Source of the DNA: Bradyrhizobium sp. WBOS07
Lineage (GTDB): Bacteria > Pseudomonadota > Alphaproteobacteria > Rhizobiales > Xanthobacteraceae
Direction: 5' to 3'
Assembly (NCBI RefSeq): GCF_024585165.1
Contig: NZ_CP029008.1
Coordinates: 5,289,501 to 5,353,500, forward strand
DNA: 64,000 nucleotides
Every line of letters starts with the position of its first letter. Position 1 is the first letter of the stretch. Below the pieces are notes generated by a model, which made no database searches, was not told where the DNA came from, and saw only the letters and a program-made list of their open reading frames with translations. The translations under genes were made by a program, and so were the position numbers. Below are positions 1 through 8,902 of this stretch, piece by piece.

Positions 1-31
1 CTGTTCATTGGCGGGTTCCTCCTGGAGATGT
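1..31 (-). promoter_or_regulatory. Shine-Dalgarno and start of a gene running off the left edge
   Basis: On the minus strand a strong AGGAGGAA (16-23) sits 7 nt before an ATG at 6-8, just after the stop of the upstream permease. A further gene of the sulfonate/nitrate-type transporter operon therefore probably begins here. Only its first codons are in the window, so no product can be named. An alternative in-frame-independent ATG at 34-36 has no comparable ribosome site. Confidence 0.55.
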
Positions 32-37
32 CTCATG

Positions 38-799
38 TCATGAGCGAACGGCGCGCCAGGGCGTGAGCGCGCGTTCGATGAAGCCGAGCAGGGTATTGTT
101 GATGGCGCCGACGACGCCGAGCAGGATGATCCCGGCATAGAGATCGGTGCTGCGAAATGAGCGCGCGGCCATCATGATGGTCGCGCCGAGCCCCTCCTGT
201 GCCGTGATCATTTCGCCGACTACCGTGATGATCAGGCACGCGGTCAGTGACAGCCGCATTCCCGCGATTGCGTCCGGTAGCGCGTTAGGCAGGCCGAATT
301 TGATGGCGAAGCCGAGCGGTCCAATGCCGAGATTCCGGGCGACCTCGCGCAGGCGCGGATCGATCGCGCTGAAGCCATGAATGGTCGGCAAGAGCACAGG
401 CCAGACCGCACCAAAGGCGATGATGCCGAGCAACATGCCCGGTTGAAGCCCGAACAAGGCGATGCCGACGGGCAGAAGTGTTGAAGCCGGGAGCGGACGC
501 AGCAGTTCGAGCGTCGGCATCAGCCAGTAGCGTGCGCGCGGCGACAAGCCGATCAGGGCGCCGAGCAAGATGCCGCCGAGTGAGGCCAGCATCCAGCCAT
601 AGATCATCCGCTCCATTGTGGAGACCGTGAGAGCAAAGAGATCGCCGCGGGTCAGACCCTGCCAGAGATTGGTGAAGGTCGATGAGGGCGAAGGCAGGAA
701 GATCGGTCGCACCAGGCCGCTCGCCGTCGTCAGCTGCCACAGCAGAAAGATCGAGAACGTCACGAGAACCGAGCCGGCTCGCAGAGACCGGTTGCTCAT
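38..799 (-). CDS. ABC transporter permease, nitrate/sulfonate/taurine type
   Basis: This is an inner-membrane permease subunit of the SsuC/TauC/NrtB (BPD_transp_1) family. It has a hydrophobic segment near the N-terminus and several later ones. The cytoplasmic EAA-type loop reads EVARNLGIGPLGFAIKFGLP and would contact the ATPase. I chose the ATG at 799 because it overlaps the stop of the upstream permease (ATGA); the longer open frame upstream lies inside that gene. It is the second permease of the operon, so the transporter probably uses a heteromeric membrane domain. Substrate is not readable from sequence. Confidence 0.88.
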   Translation of the reverse strand: MSNRSLRAGSVLVTFSIFLLWQLTTASGLVRPIFLPSPSSTFTNLWQGLTRGDLFALTVSTMERMIYGWMLASLGGILLGALIGLSPRARYWLMPTLELLRPLPASTLLPVGIALFGLQPGMLLGIIAFGAVWPVLLPTIHGFSAIDPRLREVARNLGIGPLGFAIKFGLPNALPDAIAGMRLSLTACLIITVVGEMITAQEGLGATIMMAARSFRSTDLYAGIILLGVVGAINNTLLGFIERALTPWRAVRS

Positions 800-1575
800 G
801 CAACCTCTCCGTAAGCCGCGCCGAACAGGCGATGATGCAGCGCGATCAGGCCGGCATTGAGCAACCAGCCGAGGATAGCAAGCCAAGTCAGGAACGCGTA
901 CATCACCTCGGGACGCAGGCTCAGCCCGGCCGAAATGATCGCATAGCCGAGCCCGAACGGGTTAGCCGCGATCTCCGTTGTCACCGCCACGATCAGGGCA
1001 ATGCCCAGCGTCAGCCGTACCGCGGTGAATATTCTCGGAAGCGCCGCCGGAAGCGCAATCTTCGTGATCTGTTTGCGATACGGCATGCCGAGCATCCGGG
1101 CCACTTCGACCAGGCGCGGCTCGACGCCCAACACCGCGTCGCGGCTCAGCAGCAGCATCGGCCAGAAGCATGCAAAGGCAATGATCGCGGCCTCCATCCG
1201 GATGCCGAGGCCGTAAATCAGCATCATCAGGGGAATGACGGCAACCGGCGGGATCGGGCGGAACAACTCGATGGACAATGAAGCGAGCTGTGCCGCTCGG
1301 GGGGACAGGCCAAGCCATACGCCGAGTAACAGACCCAGCATTCCCCCGGCGGGAACGCCGATGGCGATCGCGCCGATCGTCTCGGCGGTGCGGACGAAGA
1401 TCTCGCCGTCGGCAATGGCGGCGACCAGAGCGGCTGCAATCTGCGTCGGCAACGCGAGGCCGTCGCTCTGAATGCCGGAGGCGCGCATCGCGATCTCGAT
1501 CCCGCCGAGGAGACCGAGCGGCACCAGCCACGCCGGGAGGGCATGCAGCAGGATCTCAATGCGACTTCTGGACAT
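796..1575 (-). CDS. ABC transporter permease, nitrate/sulfonate/taurine type
   Basis: First of two tandem permeases of the SsuC/TauC family. The start ATG at 1575 (MSRSRIEILLHALPAW) overlaps the end of the ATPase gene by 20 nt, and the stop overlaps the next permease by 4 nt, so translation is probably coupled. The EAA loop EVARMLGMPYRKQITKIALP is clear, and about six hydrophobic stretches are visible. The frame stays open upstream to 1842, but that part is antisense-quality residue composition lying inside the ATPase gene, so I exclude it. Confidence 0.88.
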   Translation of the reverse strand: MSRSRIEILLHALPAWLVPLGLLGGIEIAMRASGIQSDGLALPTQIAAALVAAIADGEIFVRTAETIGAIAIGVPAGGMLGLLLGVWLGLSPRAAQLASLSIELFRPIPPVAVIPLMMLIYGLGIRMEAAIIAFACFWPMLLLSRDAVLGVEPRLVEVARMLGMPYRKQITKIALPAALPRIFTAVRLTLGIALIVAVTTEIAANPFGLGYAIISAGLSLRPEVMYAFLTWLAILGWLLNAGLIALHHRLFGAAYGEVA

Positions 1576-2359
1576 GGTCGAACAGGACGTGACGAAGCCG
1601 AAGGAATTCCGGATGCTCGCGCGTCTGCAGCTGATCGCGCGGCCTTGCCAATCCGACGTCGATGACGTCCGCCAGGCGGCCCGGATTGGCTTCGAGCGCA
1701 AACACGCGATCGCCCAGATAGATCGCCTCGTCGAGATCATGCGTGACGAAGAGCGCGGTCGCTCCACTGTCGTTGACGAGCCCCGCGATCTCGTCCTGGA
1801 GGGCCTGTCGGGTAAGTGCGTCGAGCGCGCCGAACGGCTCATCCATCAGAAGAATGCGCGGCTCCTGAGCCAGGCAGCGCGCGATCTGCACGCGTTGCTG
1901 CATGCCGCCGGACAATTGAGCGGGATATTTGTCTCCATGACCGCTGAGGCCGACCTTGTCGAGCAGGGTGGCGATGCGTTCGGCGCGCTCTTGGCGCGGT
2001 GTGCCCATGGCTTCCAGGGCAAGTCCTACGTTTCCGGCCGCCGTCCGCCAGGGCAGCAGAGCGCGCCCATAATCCTGAAACACGATCGCAACCTCGCGCG
2101 ACGGACCGTGCACCGCGTTGCCGAGGCGTCGAACCTCGCCTCGGCTGGGCGACAACAGCCCGGTTACCAGTCGCAGCAACGTTGTCTTGCCGCAGCCGGA
2201 CGAGCCGACAACGCAGGCGAATTCGCCCTGCGCGACCGTGAACGAGAGCCCTTCGATGATGCACTTGCCGCCGAGATCGAGGCGGATATCGTCGAATGCA
2301 ATGGCAGGGGCTGCGCGGGTCGCTTTGGCCGGCGCAAGGAGAGGGCCGACGTGATTCAT
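1556..2359 (-). CDS. ABC transporter ATP-binding protein, SsuB/TauB type
   Basis: Cytoplasmic ATPase of 267 aa that powers the importer. Visible motifs are Walker A GSSGCGKTT, Q-loop VFQDY, signature LSGGMQQR, Walker B ILLMDEPFGALD and the H-loop VTHDLDEA. The sequence is closest in pattern to the nitrate/sulfonate/taurine subfamily. Its ATG overlaps the stop of the binding-protein gene (ATGA at 2356-2359), and its 3' end overlaps the first permease. The order binding protein-ATPase-permease-permease is typical for this family. Confidence 0.92.
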   Translation of the reverse strand: MNHVGPLLAPAKATRAAPAIAFDDIRLDLGGKCIIEGLSFTVAQGEFACVVGSSGCGKTTLLRLVTGLLSPSRGEVRRLGNAVHGPSREVAIVFQDYGRALLPWRTAAGNVGLALEAMGTPRQERAERIATLLDKVGLSGHGDKYPAQLSGGMQQRVQIARCLAQEPRILLMDEPFGALDALTRQALQDEIAGLVNDSGATALFVTHDLDEAIYLGDRVFALEANPGRLADVIDVGLARPRDQLQTREHPEFLRLRHVLFDHVQKSH

Positions 2360-3306
2360 TTCCGAAAGAGCGCGTCAGGTGACTTGAAGTTTCGCAGCAT
2401 GTCCTGCTTCTCCATCATGTCGGCCCAGAGCTGGACCTGCTGCGGCGTGACATTCGTGTCCAGCTTGTTGATGGTCAGCATCTTCAGCACCTCCGGCGGC
2501 ATCTTCACGTACTTGCCGAAGATCTCGAGGGTGGCAGGCAAGTCGCCTTGCTCAAAGGCAACCGCCTTGTCCATGGCGAGCTTGAAGCCGGCGGCCGCCT
2601 CGCGATGCGCGTCGGCCCAGGCTCTGCTGCTGGCATAGACGAACGGAGGCAGGCGATCCGGCAGATCGGCGGCGATATGGAAGACCTTGCCGCCAATCCC
2701 GGGCGCAGCGGCGCGCTGCAGGAAGGGATTTGTCGAGAGCACGGCGTCCACCGTACGCGCCTTCAGCAGATCGGCGAGTTGCGGAAACGTGCTTTCGACG
2801 AACGTGATCTTGCGCCAGTCGACGCCCTTCCGGCGAAACCATTCGCGGGCCATGATGTGGAAGAAGGTCCCCAGGCCCGGAGTTCCGATCTTCTTGCCGA
2901 TGAAATCCTCCGGCTTCTCGATGCCGGAATTTGCACCAGCGACGATCCCGTAATTGGTGTCGTCGACCGAAGCGATCGCGCCTCCCGAAACGACGACGAG
3001 ATCGAGGCCGCTGTCGGTGACTTGAATCAGGGACGCCGTGCTCAGCGCCGCGATCTGAAGCGAGTCGGACTGAAGCGCCGCCGGCATCGATTGTCCGCCC
3101 GGAATGATCCTGATCGTCGCGTCGATGCCATGGTCTTTGAAATAGCCCTTCTCGACCGCGATCATCGGCAGAACGAATTCGGGCACGGGCGGCACGCCGA
3201 TAGTGATCTTGGTTTGCGCTGCTGCAATACCTGCAAACGCAAGTTGAATGGCCAATGCCGCCAAAGAGGTCCTGGCTAGACTAGAAAGGGCGCTACGTTT
3301 CTGCAT
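2356..3306 (-). CDS. ABC transporter periplasmic substrate-binding protein (NMT1/SsuA-like)
   Basis: Periplasmic binding protein of the NMT1/THI5-SsuA type. The chosen start (MQKRSALSSLARTSLAAL) gives a signal peptide ending near AGIAAAQ, followed by mature sequence KITIGVPPVPEFVLPMIAVE, the usual start of this fold. A purine-rich ribosome site (GGGAAAAGCAG) precedes the ATG at 3306; the frame stays open to 3366 but adds an unnatural N-terminus. Ligands in this family include alkanesulfonates, nitrate, nitriles and pyrimidine precursors; none can be selected here. A LuxR regulator lies just upstream. Confidence 0.88.
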   Translation of the reverse strand: MQKRSALSSLARTSLAALAIQLAFAGIAAAQTKITIGVPPVPEFVLPMIAVEKGYFKDHGIDATIRIIPGGQSMPAALQSDSLQIAALSTASLIQVTDSGLDLVVVSGGAIASVDDTNYGIVAGANSGIEKPEDFIGKKIGTPGLGTFFHIMAREWFRRKGVDWRKITFVESTFPQLADLLKARTVDAVLSTNPFLQRAAAPGIGGKVFHIAADLPDRLPPFVYASSRAWADAHREAAAGFKLAMDKAVAFEQGDLPATLEIFGKYVKMPPEVLKMLTINKLDTNVTPQQVQLWADMMEKQDMLRNFKSPDALFRK

Positions 3307-3436
3307 CTGCTTTTCCCGGAGATGCCGAGAGGATAGCAGGGCGCGGTCGTCCGACCATCTCCCCAAGATTGGGGAGGCGACGCAGCCTCGATAAGTCGAG
3401 CAGCTCGAAAAGCGCTATGGAGAAACCGCGAGATCC

Positions 3437-4201
3437 TCAATGCGTCGTGCGAGGGTGGCGCAATGCCTCCACGGCGTGGAGCAAAGACGCGAGCTGGGTG
3501 CGATTGCGAACCCCCAGCTTTGCAAAGGCGTTGTCCAGATGGGTCCTGACCGTGCCAAAACTCACATTGAGACGTTGGGCGATTTGTTTGTCGGCCAGGC
3601 CTTTCGCGGCCAGCTCGGCCACGGCCGCCTCGCGCGGCGACAATTTGGCCGGCTCTCTCGCCCGTGTTGCGGGCGTCCCGGAGAGGGTGGTGCGTTTCAA
3701 GGCCTGGGTGAACCCGGGTTCGATCAACCTGAGAAGTTCGACCTCCGCATTGCCGAAGTCGGGCCGCCCCTTTCGCCGCCAGATTCTGACATCGCCGATG
3801 CTGTCGGCACCATCGAACGCAAACAGATTGATGCCGTAATAGTGCCCGAAGGGGCGAAGGAATTCATTGTAGATTTCCGTCCGCATCAGCTCGCGGTGTG
3901 AAATGAGCGCGCTGACGGGATGGACGCCCCGGAGCAGCCAGTGCGGCAGACGCTCCTTGTGGCGGTGCTGAAAATAGCGCTCGTACGTTTGAACACACGC
4001 TGCGTCCAGATTGACGGAGACGCCCAACTCGAAGGCCTGTTTTTGCGCGTTCCACGCGTATGATGCGTAGAAATCGGCGTCGAGCAGGTCCAGCAGCAAC
4101 GGTCCAATGACCGTTCTCAGTTCGCGGCCAGTTTCATGCGTGGCCGAAAGCAGCCCTATGACTCCGGACAAAGTGCGCTGCTTCCTCGTGCTGATCTGCA
4201 T
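3437..4201 (-). CDS. LuxR-family transcriptional regulator
   Basis: A 254-aa regulator with a GerE/LuxR helix-turn-helix in the last 70 residues (LSPREAAVAELAAKGLADKQ through VRTHLDNAFAKLGVRNRTQL). The N-terminal 170 residues match no ligand domain I can name; no DxD receiver signature or autoinducer-binding tryptophan pattern is evident. The start at 4201 is preceded by GGAGGACCTCAA. It lies 130 bp upstream of, and codirectional with, the ABC importer genes, so it may control them. Confidence 0.85.
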   Translation of the reverse strand: MQISTRKQRTLSGVIGLLSATHETGRELRTVIGPLLLDLLDADFYASYAWNAQKQAFELGVSVNLDAACVQTYERYFQHRHKERLPHWLLRGVHPVSALISHRELMRTEIYNEFLRPFGHYYGINLFAFDGADSIGDVRIWRRKGRPDFGNAEVELLRLIEPGFTQALKRTTLSGTPATRAREPAKLSPREAAVAELAAKGLADKQIAQRLNVSFGTVRTHLDNAFAKLGVRNRTQLASLLHAVEALRHPRTTH

Positions 4202-4499
4202 TTGAGGTCCTCCCCCGCCAAGAATAGGCTCGCACCGACTCGGCTGTCCAGCACTCCCGGATGTCCTCGGCCCGCCTCAGGGGGCGGTCAAACCGGGAGG
4301 ATCCGGGGGATCTGGGGTGGCGGCTTTGCCGACTTTTCCGCTCGGCTTGCCGTCGAGGGTGTCGCCATTTGCGCTGAGGACGAACAATAGCATCTGGGGC
4401 CGAATTGCTTCCCGGTGCCAGCCTCATGCGCGGGGCGAGGGCATACAGGCGGACGCCATCGGCGGTGACCGCGAGTGCGCCCCGTGCACCCGCGAGCCG

Positions 4500-4946
4500 T
4501 CAGCCTTGCTCGTCCATGACGCGCAGCTTCTCCACCCGGCGGCGAAAATCCTCGTCGGTGGAGAATTCGGCGGAGAGGTATGAGGAGACGAGATCGACGG
4601 CAAGCCAGGCGCCGATGATCTGCGCGCCGATGCACATGACGTTGACGTCGTCATGCTCGACGCTCTGATGGGCGGAATGGACGTCGTGGCAGACTGCGGC
4701 GCGGATGCCCTTCATCTTGTTGGCGGCGATCGAGGCGCCGACGCCGGTGCCGCACACCATGATGCCGCGCGTGGCTTCGCCCGACGTCACCTTCGCCGCC
4801 ACGGCCCGCGCGATATCGGGAAAATCCACCGGCTTGTCGTCATAGGAGCCGACGTCGATGACCTCGTGGCCGAGCTTGCGGATGTGGTCGATGACCGTCT
4901 GCTTGAGCGGCCAGCCGGCGTGGTCGGATCCGATGACGAGACGCAT
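4500..4946 (-). CDS. rpiB: RpiB/LacAB-family sugar-phosphate isomerase
   Basis: A 148-aa isomerase of the ribose-5-phosphate isomerase B family. The start MRLVIGSDHAG is the conserved family N-terminus and is preceded by AAGGAC; an in-frame ATG 8 codons upstream is less likely. The active-site Cys block reads MVCGTGVGASIAANKMKGIR, followed by HDVHSAHQSVEHDDVNVM. RpiB paralogues often work in dedicated pathways (erythritol, allose, apiose) rather than the pentose phosphate pathway. Its position at the end of a regulator-dehydrogenase-transporter operon suggests such a catabolic role. Confidence 0.88.
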   Translation of the reverse strand: MRLVIGSDHAGWPLKQTVIDHIRKLGHEVIDVGSYDDKPVDFPDIARAVAAKVTSGEATRGIMVCGTGVGASIAANKMKGIRAAVCHDVHSAHQSVEHDDVNVMCIGAQIIGAWLAVDLVSSYLSAEFSTDEDFRRRVEKLRVMDEQG

Positions 4947-4972
4947 GTAATGTCCTTCTTGATCTTGCATTG

Positions 4973-5002
4973 ATCGTGACAGCCGCGTGCGGCTGTCACG
5001 AT
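4973..5002 (-). repeat. Perfect 30-nt inverted repeat between binding-protein gene and rpiB
   Basis: The 14-nt arms ATCGTGACAGCCGC and GCGGCTGTCACGAT are perfectly complementary with GT between them. No T-run follows on the minus strand. It is therefore more likely an mRNA-stabilising or processing hairpin downstream of the highly expressed binding-protein gene than a full terminator. Confidence 0.7.
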
Positions 5003-5016
5003 GTCTTTCCTGTGGT

Positions 5017-5811
5017 TCAGCTACGCATGTCCGCCGGAAGATCGACCCCGTGGAATTTCTTGTAGATCGCGTTGAGCTTGCCGTTCTTGACGTTCTCGGT
5101 GATCCAGGCGTTGAGCTTGTCCATCAGGGGCTGCTCGCCCTTCTTCAGGCCGATGGCGAGATCGAAGGTCGCCAGCGGAATCCTGGATTCGAACACGCGC
5201 GAAGGATTCTTCACGCCGATCTGGTTGATGATCGTCGCGGACGAGCCGACGCAGTCGACTTGGCCCGAGACCGCTGCCGTCACCATGGTGGCGTCGTCGT
5301 CATAGCGCGCGATCTTCAGGTCCTTATCCTTCATGTTGGACAGGGTGGTGTCCTGCGTGGTGCCGCGTGAGACGCCGATCGATTTGTCCTTCAGGTCGGG
5401 CCAGTCCTTCACGGTCGAGGATTTCAGGCAGCCGACATCGGACTGCAGCGTCGCATAGCGCTTGGTGAAGTCGATCACCTTGGCGCGGTCAGGCGTCACC
5501 GACAGGGTCGAGATGATGATGTCGGCCTTGCCGGTCAGGACGTTGGGAATGCGGGTTGCACCGGTAGTCTGGATGAATTCGAGCTCGAGCCCCCAGTCCT
5601 TGGCGAGCAGCTGGGCCACCTCGACGTCGGAGCCTGTCGGTTTCATGGTGGAGTCCATCATGCCCGAGGGCGGAATGGCGAGGTCCGTCGAGATGCGGAT
5701 CTTCTTCGCCTTCATGATGTCGTCGAGCAGGTCGGCCGATGCCGGCGTTGCCGCCATCATGATGAGGCCGCACAACGCCGCGGCAGTTCCCAGCACTATC
5801 TTGTTGGTCAT
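5017..5811 (-). CDS. Amino-acid-type ABC transporter substrate-binding protein
   Basis: A 264-aa periplasmic solute-binding protein (SBP_bac_3 family). A signal peptide (MTNKIVLGTAAALCGLIMMA, cleavage near ATPASA) is followed by KIRISTDLAIPPSGMMD, and the typical motif GKADIIISTLSVTPDRAKVIDF is present. Two Cys residues in mature sequence (VGCLKS, QVDCVG) could form a disulfide. It stands with a GlnQ-type ATPase and two HisM/GlnP-type permeases. The substrate may be an amino acid, but neighbouring RpiB and a hydroxyacid dehydrogenase make a sugar acid or polyol possible too. Confidence 0.9.
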   Translation of the reverse strand: MTNKIVLGTAAALCGLIMMAATPASADLLDDIMKAKKIRISTDLAIPPSGMMDSTMKPTGSDVEVAQLLAKDWGLELEFIQTTGATRIPNVLTGKADIIISTLSVTPDRAKVIDFTKRYATLQSDVGCLKSSTVKDWPDLKDKSIGVSRGTTQDTTLSNMKDKDLKIARYDDDATMVTAAVSGQVDCVGSSATIINQIGVKNPSRVFESRIPLATFDLAIGLKKGEQPLMDKLNAWITENVKNGKLNAIYKKFHGVDLPADMRS

Positions 5812-5830
5812 CCCTGGTTCTCCTCTCCTG

Positions 5831-6589
5831 TTATGATTTTAGGTTTCCCGTCCCCACGAATTGCGTGAGCTCGGGCGTGGTCGGCGACGTCAGGATCGAC
5901 GCAGGTCCGGTCTCATGGACCTTGCCGCGATGCATGAACACGATCCGGTCGGCGATGCCCTTGGCGAAACCCATCTCGTGGGTGACCATCACCATGGTCA
6001 TGCCGTCCGCCGCGAGCTGCTCGATCACCTTCAGCACCTCGCCGGTGAGCTCGGGATCGAGCGCGGAGGTGACCTCGTCGAACAGCATCACCTTGGGCTG
6101 CATCGCGAGCGAGCGGGCGATCGCGGCGCGCTGCTGTTGGCCGCCCGAGAGCTGCTCGGGATAGGCGTGCAACTTCTCCTCGAGCCCGACTTGCGCCAGC
6201 ACCTTTCGTGCGAGGTCCCTGGCCTGGGCTGTCGCCATGCCCTTAACCGCGCAAGGCGCGAGCGTGATGTTCTGCTCGATCGTGAGATGGGGAAACAGGT
6301 TGTAGCTCTGGAACACGATGCCGACGTCCTGGCGCAATGCGCGCAAGTTCACGTCGGGGCGGTCGACGCGATGCCCGCAAACGACGATCTCGCCGCCGTC
6401 GACCTTCTCGAAGCGGTCGATGCAGCGTAGCGCCGTGCTCTTGCCGGAGCCGGAGCGGCCGATCAGCGCCAGCACTTCGCCGCGCGCGACGGCGAAGGAG
6501 ACGCCGTCGAGCACACGCAGCGCGCCAAAGCTCTTCTGCACGTCGCGGAGCGACACGATCGGTTCGGAGGAGGGGGCATTCTGCTGCAT
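5831..6589 (-). CDS. Polar amino-acid-type ABC transporter ATP-binding protein
   Basis: A 252-aa GlnQ/HisP-like ATPase. Motifs seen are Walker [11 protein letters not shown]-loop [16 protein letters not shown], signature LSGGQQQR, Walker [15 protein letters not shown] and H-loop VTHEM. ALDPE is typical for the polar amino-acid subfamily. It starts 1 nt from the stop of the upstream permease and precedes the binding-protein gene by 19 nt, so the genes are cotranscribed. Confidence 0.93.
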   Translation of the reverse strand: MQQNAPSSEPIVSLRDVQKSFGALRVLDGVSFAVARGEVLALIGRSGSGKSTALRCIDRFEKVDGGEIVVCGHRVDRPDVNLRALRQDVGIVFQSYNLFPHLTIEQNITLAPCAVKGMATAQARDLARKVLAQVGLEEKLHAYPEQLSGGQQQRAAIARSLAMQPKVMLFDEVTSALDPELTGEVLKVIEQLAADGMTMVMVTHEMGFAKGIADRIVFMHRGKVHETGPASILTSPTTPELTQFVGTGNLKS

Positions 6590-6590
6590 G

Positions 6591-7265
6591 TCAGGCCGGT
6601 GCGAGGTTGGACCTGCCGCGTCCCATCCGCCGCTCCAGCCTCTGGCTGAGCAGCGACAGCGGATAGCACATGGCGAAATAGGTGACGGCGATGATGGCGT
6701 AGATGGCGAACGGCTCGAACAGCGAGTTGTTGACGATCTGACCCGAGCGCATCAGCTCGACGAAGCCGACAACGGAAGCGAGCGAGGTGTTCTTGATGAT
6801 CTGTACCGTGAAGCCGACGGTCGGCGGCGTCGCGATGCGGATCGCCTGCGGCAGGATCACCTTGATCATGCGCTGGGTCCGGCTCAGCGCCAGCCCCTCG
6901 GCAGCCTCCCATTGCGGCTTCGGCACGGACTCGATGCAGCCGCGCCAGATCTCGCCGAGATAGGCGGCCACGTAGAGCGTGAGCGAGGCGCCGGCGGCGA
7001 CGAGCGGCGAGACCTTGAGGCCGATGGCGGCGAGGCCGAAATAGCCGAGGAACAGGATGACGAGCAGCGGCGTGCCCTGGATGAGCTGGACATAGATGGC
7101 GCTGGCGATCCGGACCGATTTGAGCGGGGAGATCCGCGCCAGCGTGATCACGAAACCGACGATGCCGCCGCCGACCAGCGCGATCAGCGACAGGCCAATG
7201 GTCCACAGCGCGCCCTGGCCGAGGAACATGAGATGATTGATGTTGAGATGTCCGCCCATGGTCAT
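6591..7265 (-). CDS. Polar amino-acid-type ABC transporter permease
   Basis: A 224-aa HisMQ/GlnP-family permease with about five membrane segments and the EAA loop [20 protein letters not shown]. The start at 7265 leaves 1 nt to the preceding permease; an ATG two codons later (MGGHLNIN) is equally possible. It pairs with the adjacent permease to form the membrane heterodimer. Confidence 0.9.
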   Translation of the reverse strand: MTMGGHLNINHLMFLGQGALWTIGLSLIALVGGGIVGFVITLARISPLKSVRIASAIYVQLIQGTPLLVILFLGYFGLAAIGLKVSPLVAAGASLTLYVAAYLGEIWRGCIESVPKPQWEAAEGLALSRTQRMIKVILPQAIRIATPPTVGFTVQIIKNTSLASVVGFVELMRSGQIVNNSLFEPFAIYAIIAVTYFAMCYPLSLLSQRLERRMGRGRSNLAPA

Positions 7266-7266
7266 C

Positions 7267-7950
7267 TCACAGCGGCGTGCCGAGCCGGCGCCGGCGCGGG
7301 AACAGCACGAGGCCGAGGCCCCAGAAGCCGGCGCGCATCACCAACGAGAGGATGACGTAGAGCACGGCAACGATGATGTAGGTCTCGAAGGCGCGATAGG
7401 TGTCTGATTGGATGTAGTTGGCGACCGCAGTGAGCTCCTCGGCCGAGATCTGCGAGCAGACCGAGGACGCCAGCATCAAGAGCACGAACTGGCTGGTCAG
7501 CGCGGGATAGACCTTCTCGATCGCCGGCAGCAGGATGATGTGCCAGTAGATCTGCAGGCGCGAGAGCGCCAGCCCTTCGGCGGCTTCGATCTGGCCGCGC
7601 GGGATCGCCTCGAAGCCGGCGCGCATGATCTCGGCGGTGTAGGCGCCGACATTGATCGTCAGCGCGGCCACGGCCACCGCGAAGGCGGAGAATTTCAGCC
7701 CGAGGCTGGCGAGGCCGAAATAGACCAGAAAGATCTGCACCAGGAGCGGCGTGTTGCGGATGGTCTCGACATAGGCCTTGCAGGCGCCTGAAATCAGCGC
7801 GTTGCGCGTGCCGCGCCCGATCGCCGCGAGCATGCCAAGCAGGGCGCCCAGCACCGTCGCGAACGCCGCAAGCTCCAGCGTGAGGACGGCGCCGGCGAGA
7901 AAGCTCGGCCAACGCTCCAGCACTGCGGGAAAGTCGAGTTGCAGGCTCAT
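7267..7950 (-). CDS. Polar amino-acid-type ABC transporter permease
   Basis: A 227-aa HisMQ/GlnP-family permease with several membrane segments and the EAA loop [20 protein letters not shown]. It lies 10 nt after the dehydrogenase gene and 1 nt before the second permease. Together with that permease, the ATPase and the binding protein it forms a complete importer. Confidence 0.9.
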   Translation of the reverse strand: MSLQLDFPAVLERWPSFLAGAVLTLELAAFATVLGALLGMLAAIGRGTRNALISGACKAYVETIRNTPLLVQIFLVYFGLASLGLKFSAFAVAVAALTINVGAYTAEIMRAGFEAIPRGQIEAAEGLALSRLQIYWHIILLPAIEKVYPALTSQFVLLMLASSVCSQISAEELTAVANYIQSDTYRAFETYIIVAVLYVILSLVMRAGFWGLGLVLFPRRRRLGTPL

Positions 7951-7960
7951 CGCCGTGTCT

Positions 7961-8860
7961 TCAGCCGGTGGTCTGGTTGGTCATGCGGTCATAGACGCGG
8001 AACAGCGCCTGGTTGCCGTTGCTGCCTTCGCCGTGGGCGCGCGCGTCGACATATTGGCTGGTGACGAGCGCGGTGCCGGGCAGGGGCACATTCAGCGCCT
8101 GGGCTTGCTCCTGCACCAAGCGGAGGTCCTTGAGCTGAAGATCGATCCGGAAGCCGGCGGAGACATCGCCCGCGATCATCGCAGGGCCGAGCTTGTCGAG
8201 CATCCAGGAGGCGGCGGAGCCGCCGAGCAGGACACGACGCAGCAGGTTGAGGTCGAGCCCGGAAGCTCGGCCGAGCGCCAGCGCCTCGCAGATCGCCTGG
8301 ATGTTGATGCCGCAGATCAGCTGATTGCAGAGCTTGACCGTCTGTCCGGCGCCGGATGCGCCGACATGGGTGATGGTCGTGCCCATCGCGCGGAAGAACG
8401 GCTCGGCCTTGGCGAACGCATCCGCATCGCCGCCAGCCATGATCGAGAGCGCGGCGTTCTTGGCGCCGACCGGCCCGCCCGAGACCGGTGCGTCGACGAA
8501 GCCGACGCCAATCTTCTTTAGGTCGGCATGGATGCGGCGGACCGCCACCGGCGAGATCGTGCTCATATCGACGACCAGCTTGCCGGGCGGTGGCGACTTG
8601 AGCAGGCCCTCCTCGCCGTAAACGGTTGCTTCGACATGGGGCGTGTCGGGCAGCATGGTGATGACAAGATCGGCACCTTCAGCAGCATCCGCAGGGCTGC
8701 TGGCACGCCTCGCGCCTTCCTTGACGCTGTCGGCCAGGGCAGCCTCGTCGAGATCGAAGGCGCGCACCGTATGCCCGGCTTTCAGCAGGTTGCGCACCAT
8801 CTCGCGGCCCATCGTGCCGATGCCGATGAAGCCGACGCTTCCCTTGTCGTCCCGTCCCAT
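7961..8860 (-). CDS. NAD(P)-dependent beta-hydroxyacid dehydrogenase (3-hydroxyisobutyrate / tartronate semialdehyde reductase family)
   Basis: A 299-aa cytosolic oxidoreductase. The N-terminal Rossmann motif is GFIGIGTMGREMVRNLLKAG, the substrate-binding signature is DAPVSGGPVGAKNAALSIMA, and the catalytic Lys lies in GAGQTVKLCNQL. The family includes 3-hydroxyisobutyrate dehydrogenase and GarR. The operon (FCD regulator, importer, RpiB-like isomerase) favours a sugar-acid or polyol oxidation step, but the exact substrate cannot be read. Confidence 0.88.
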   Translation of the reverse strand: MGRDDKGSVGFIGIGTMGREMVRNLLKAGHTVRAFDLDEAALADSVKEGARRASSPADAAEGADLVITMLPDTPHVEATVYGEEGLLKSPPPGKLVVDMSTISPVAVRRIHADLKKIGVGFVDAPVSGGPVGAKNAALSIMAGGDADAFAKAEPFFRAMGTTITHVGASGAGQTVKLCNQLICGINIQAICEALALGRASGLDLNLLRRVLLGGSAASWMLDKLGPAMIAGDVSAGFRIDLQLKDLRLVQEQAQALNVPLPGTALVTSQYVDARAHGEGSNGNQALFRVYDRMTNQTTG

Positions 8861-8902
8861 GTTGTCGATCCGCTTCTTGGTCAGTTTCTTGTTCGTCAGC
8901 GA

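Noticed and set aside
4202..4499. Possible small gene between the LuxR regulator and rpiB
   Set aside because: Frames on both strands lack ribosome sites and have antisense-like composition. The gap probably holds the LuxR-gene promoter.
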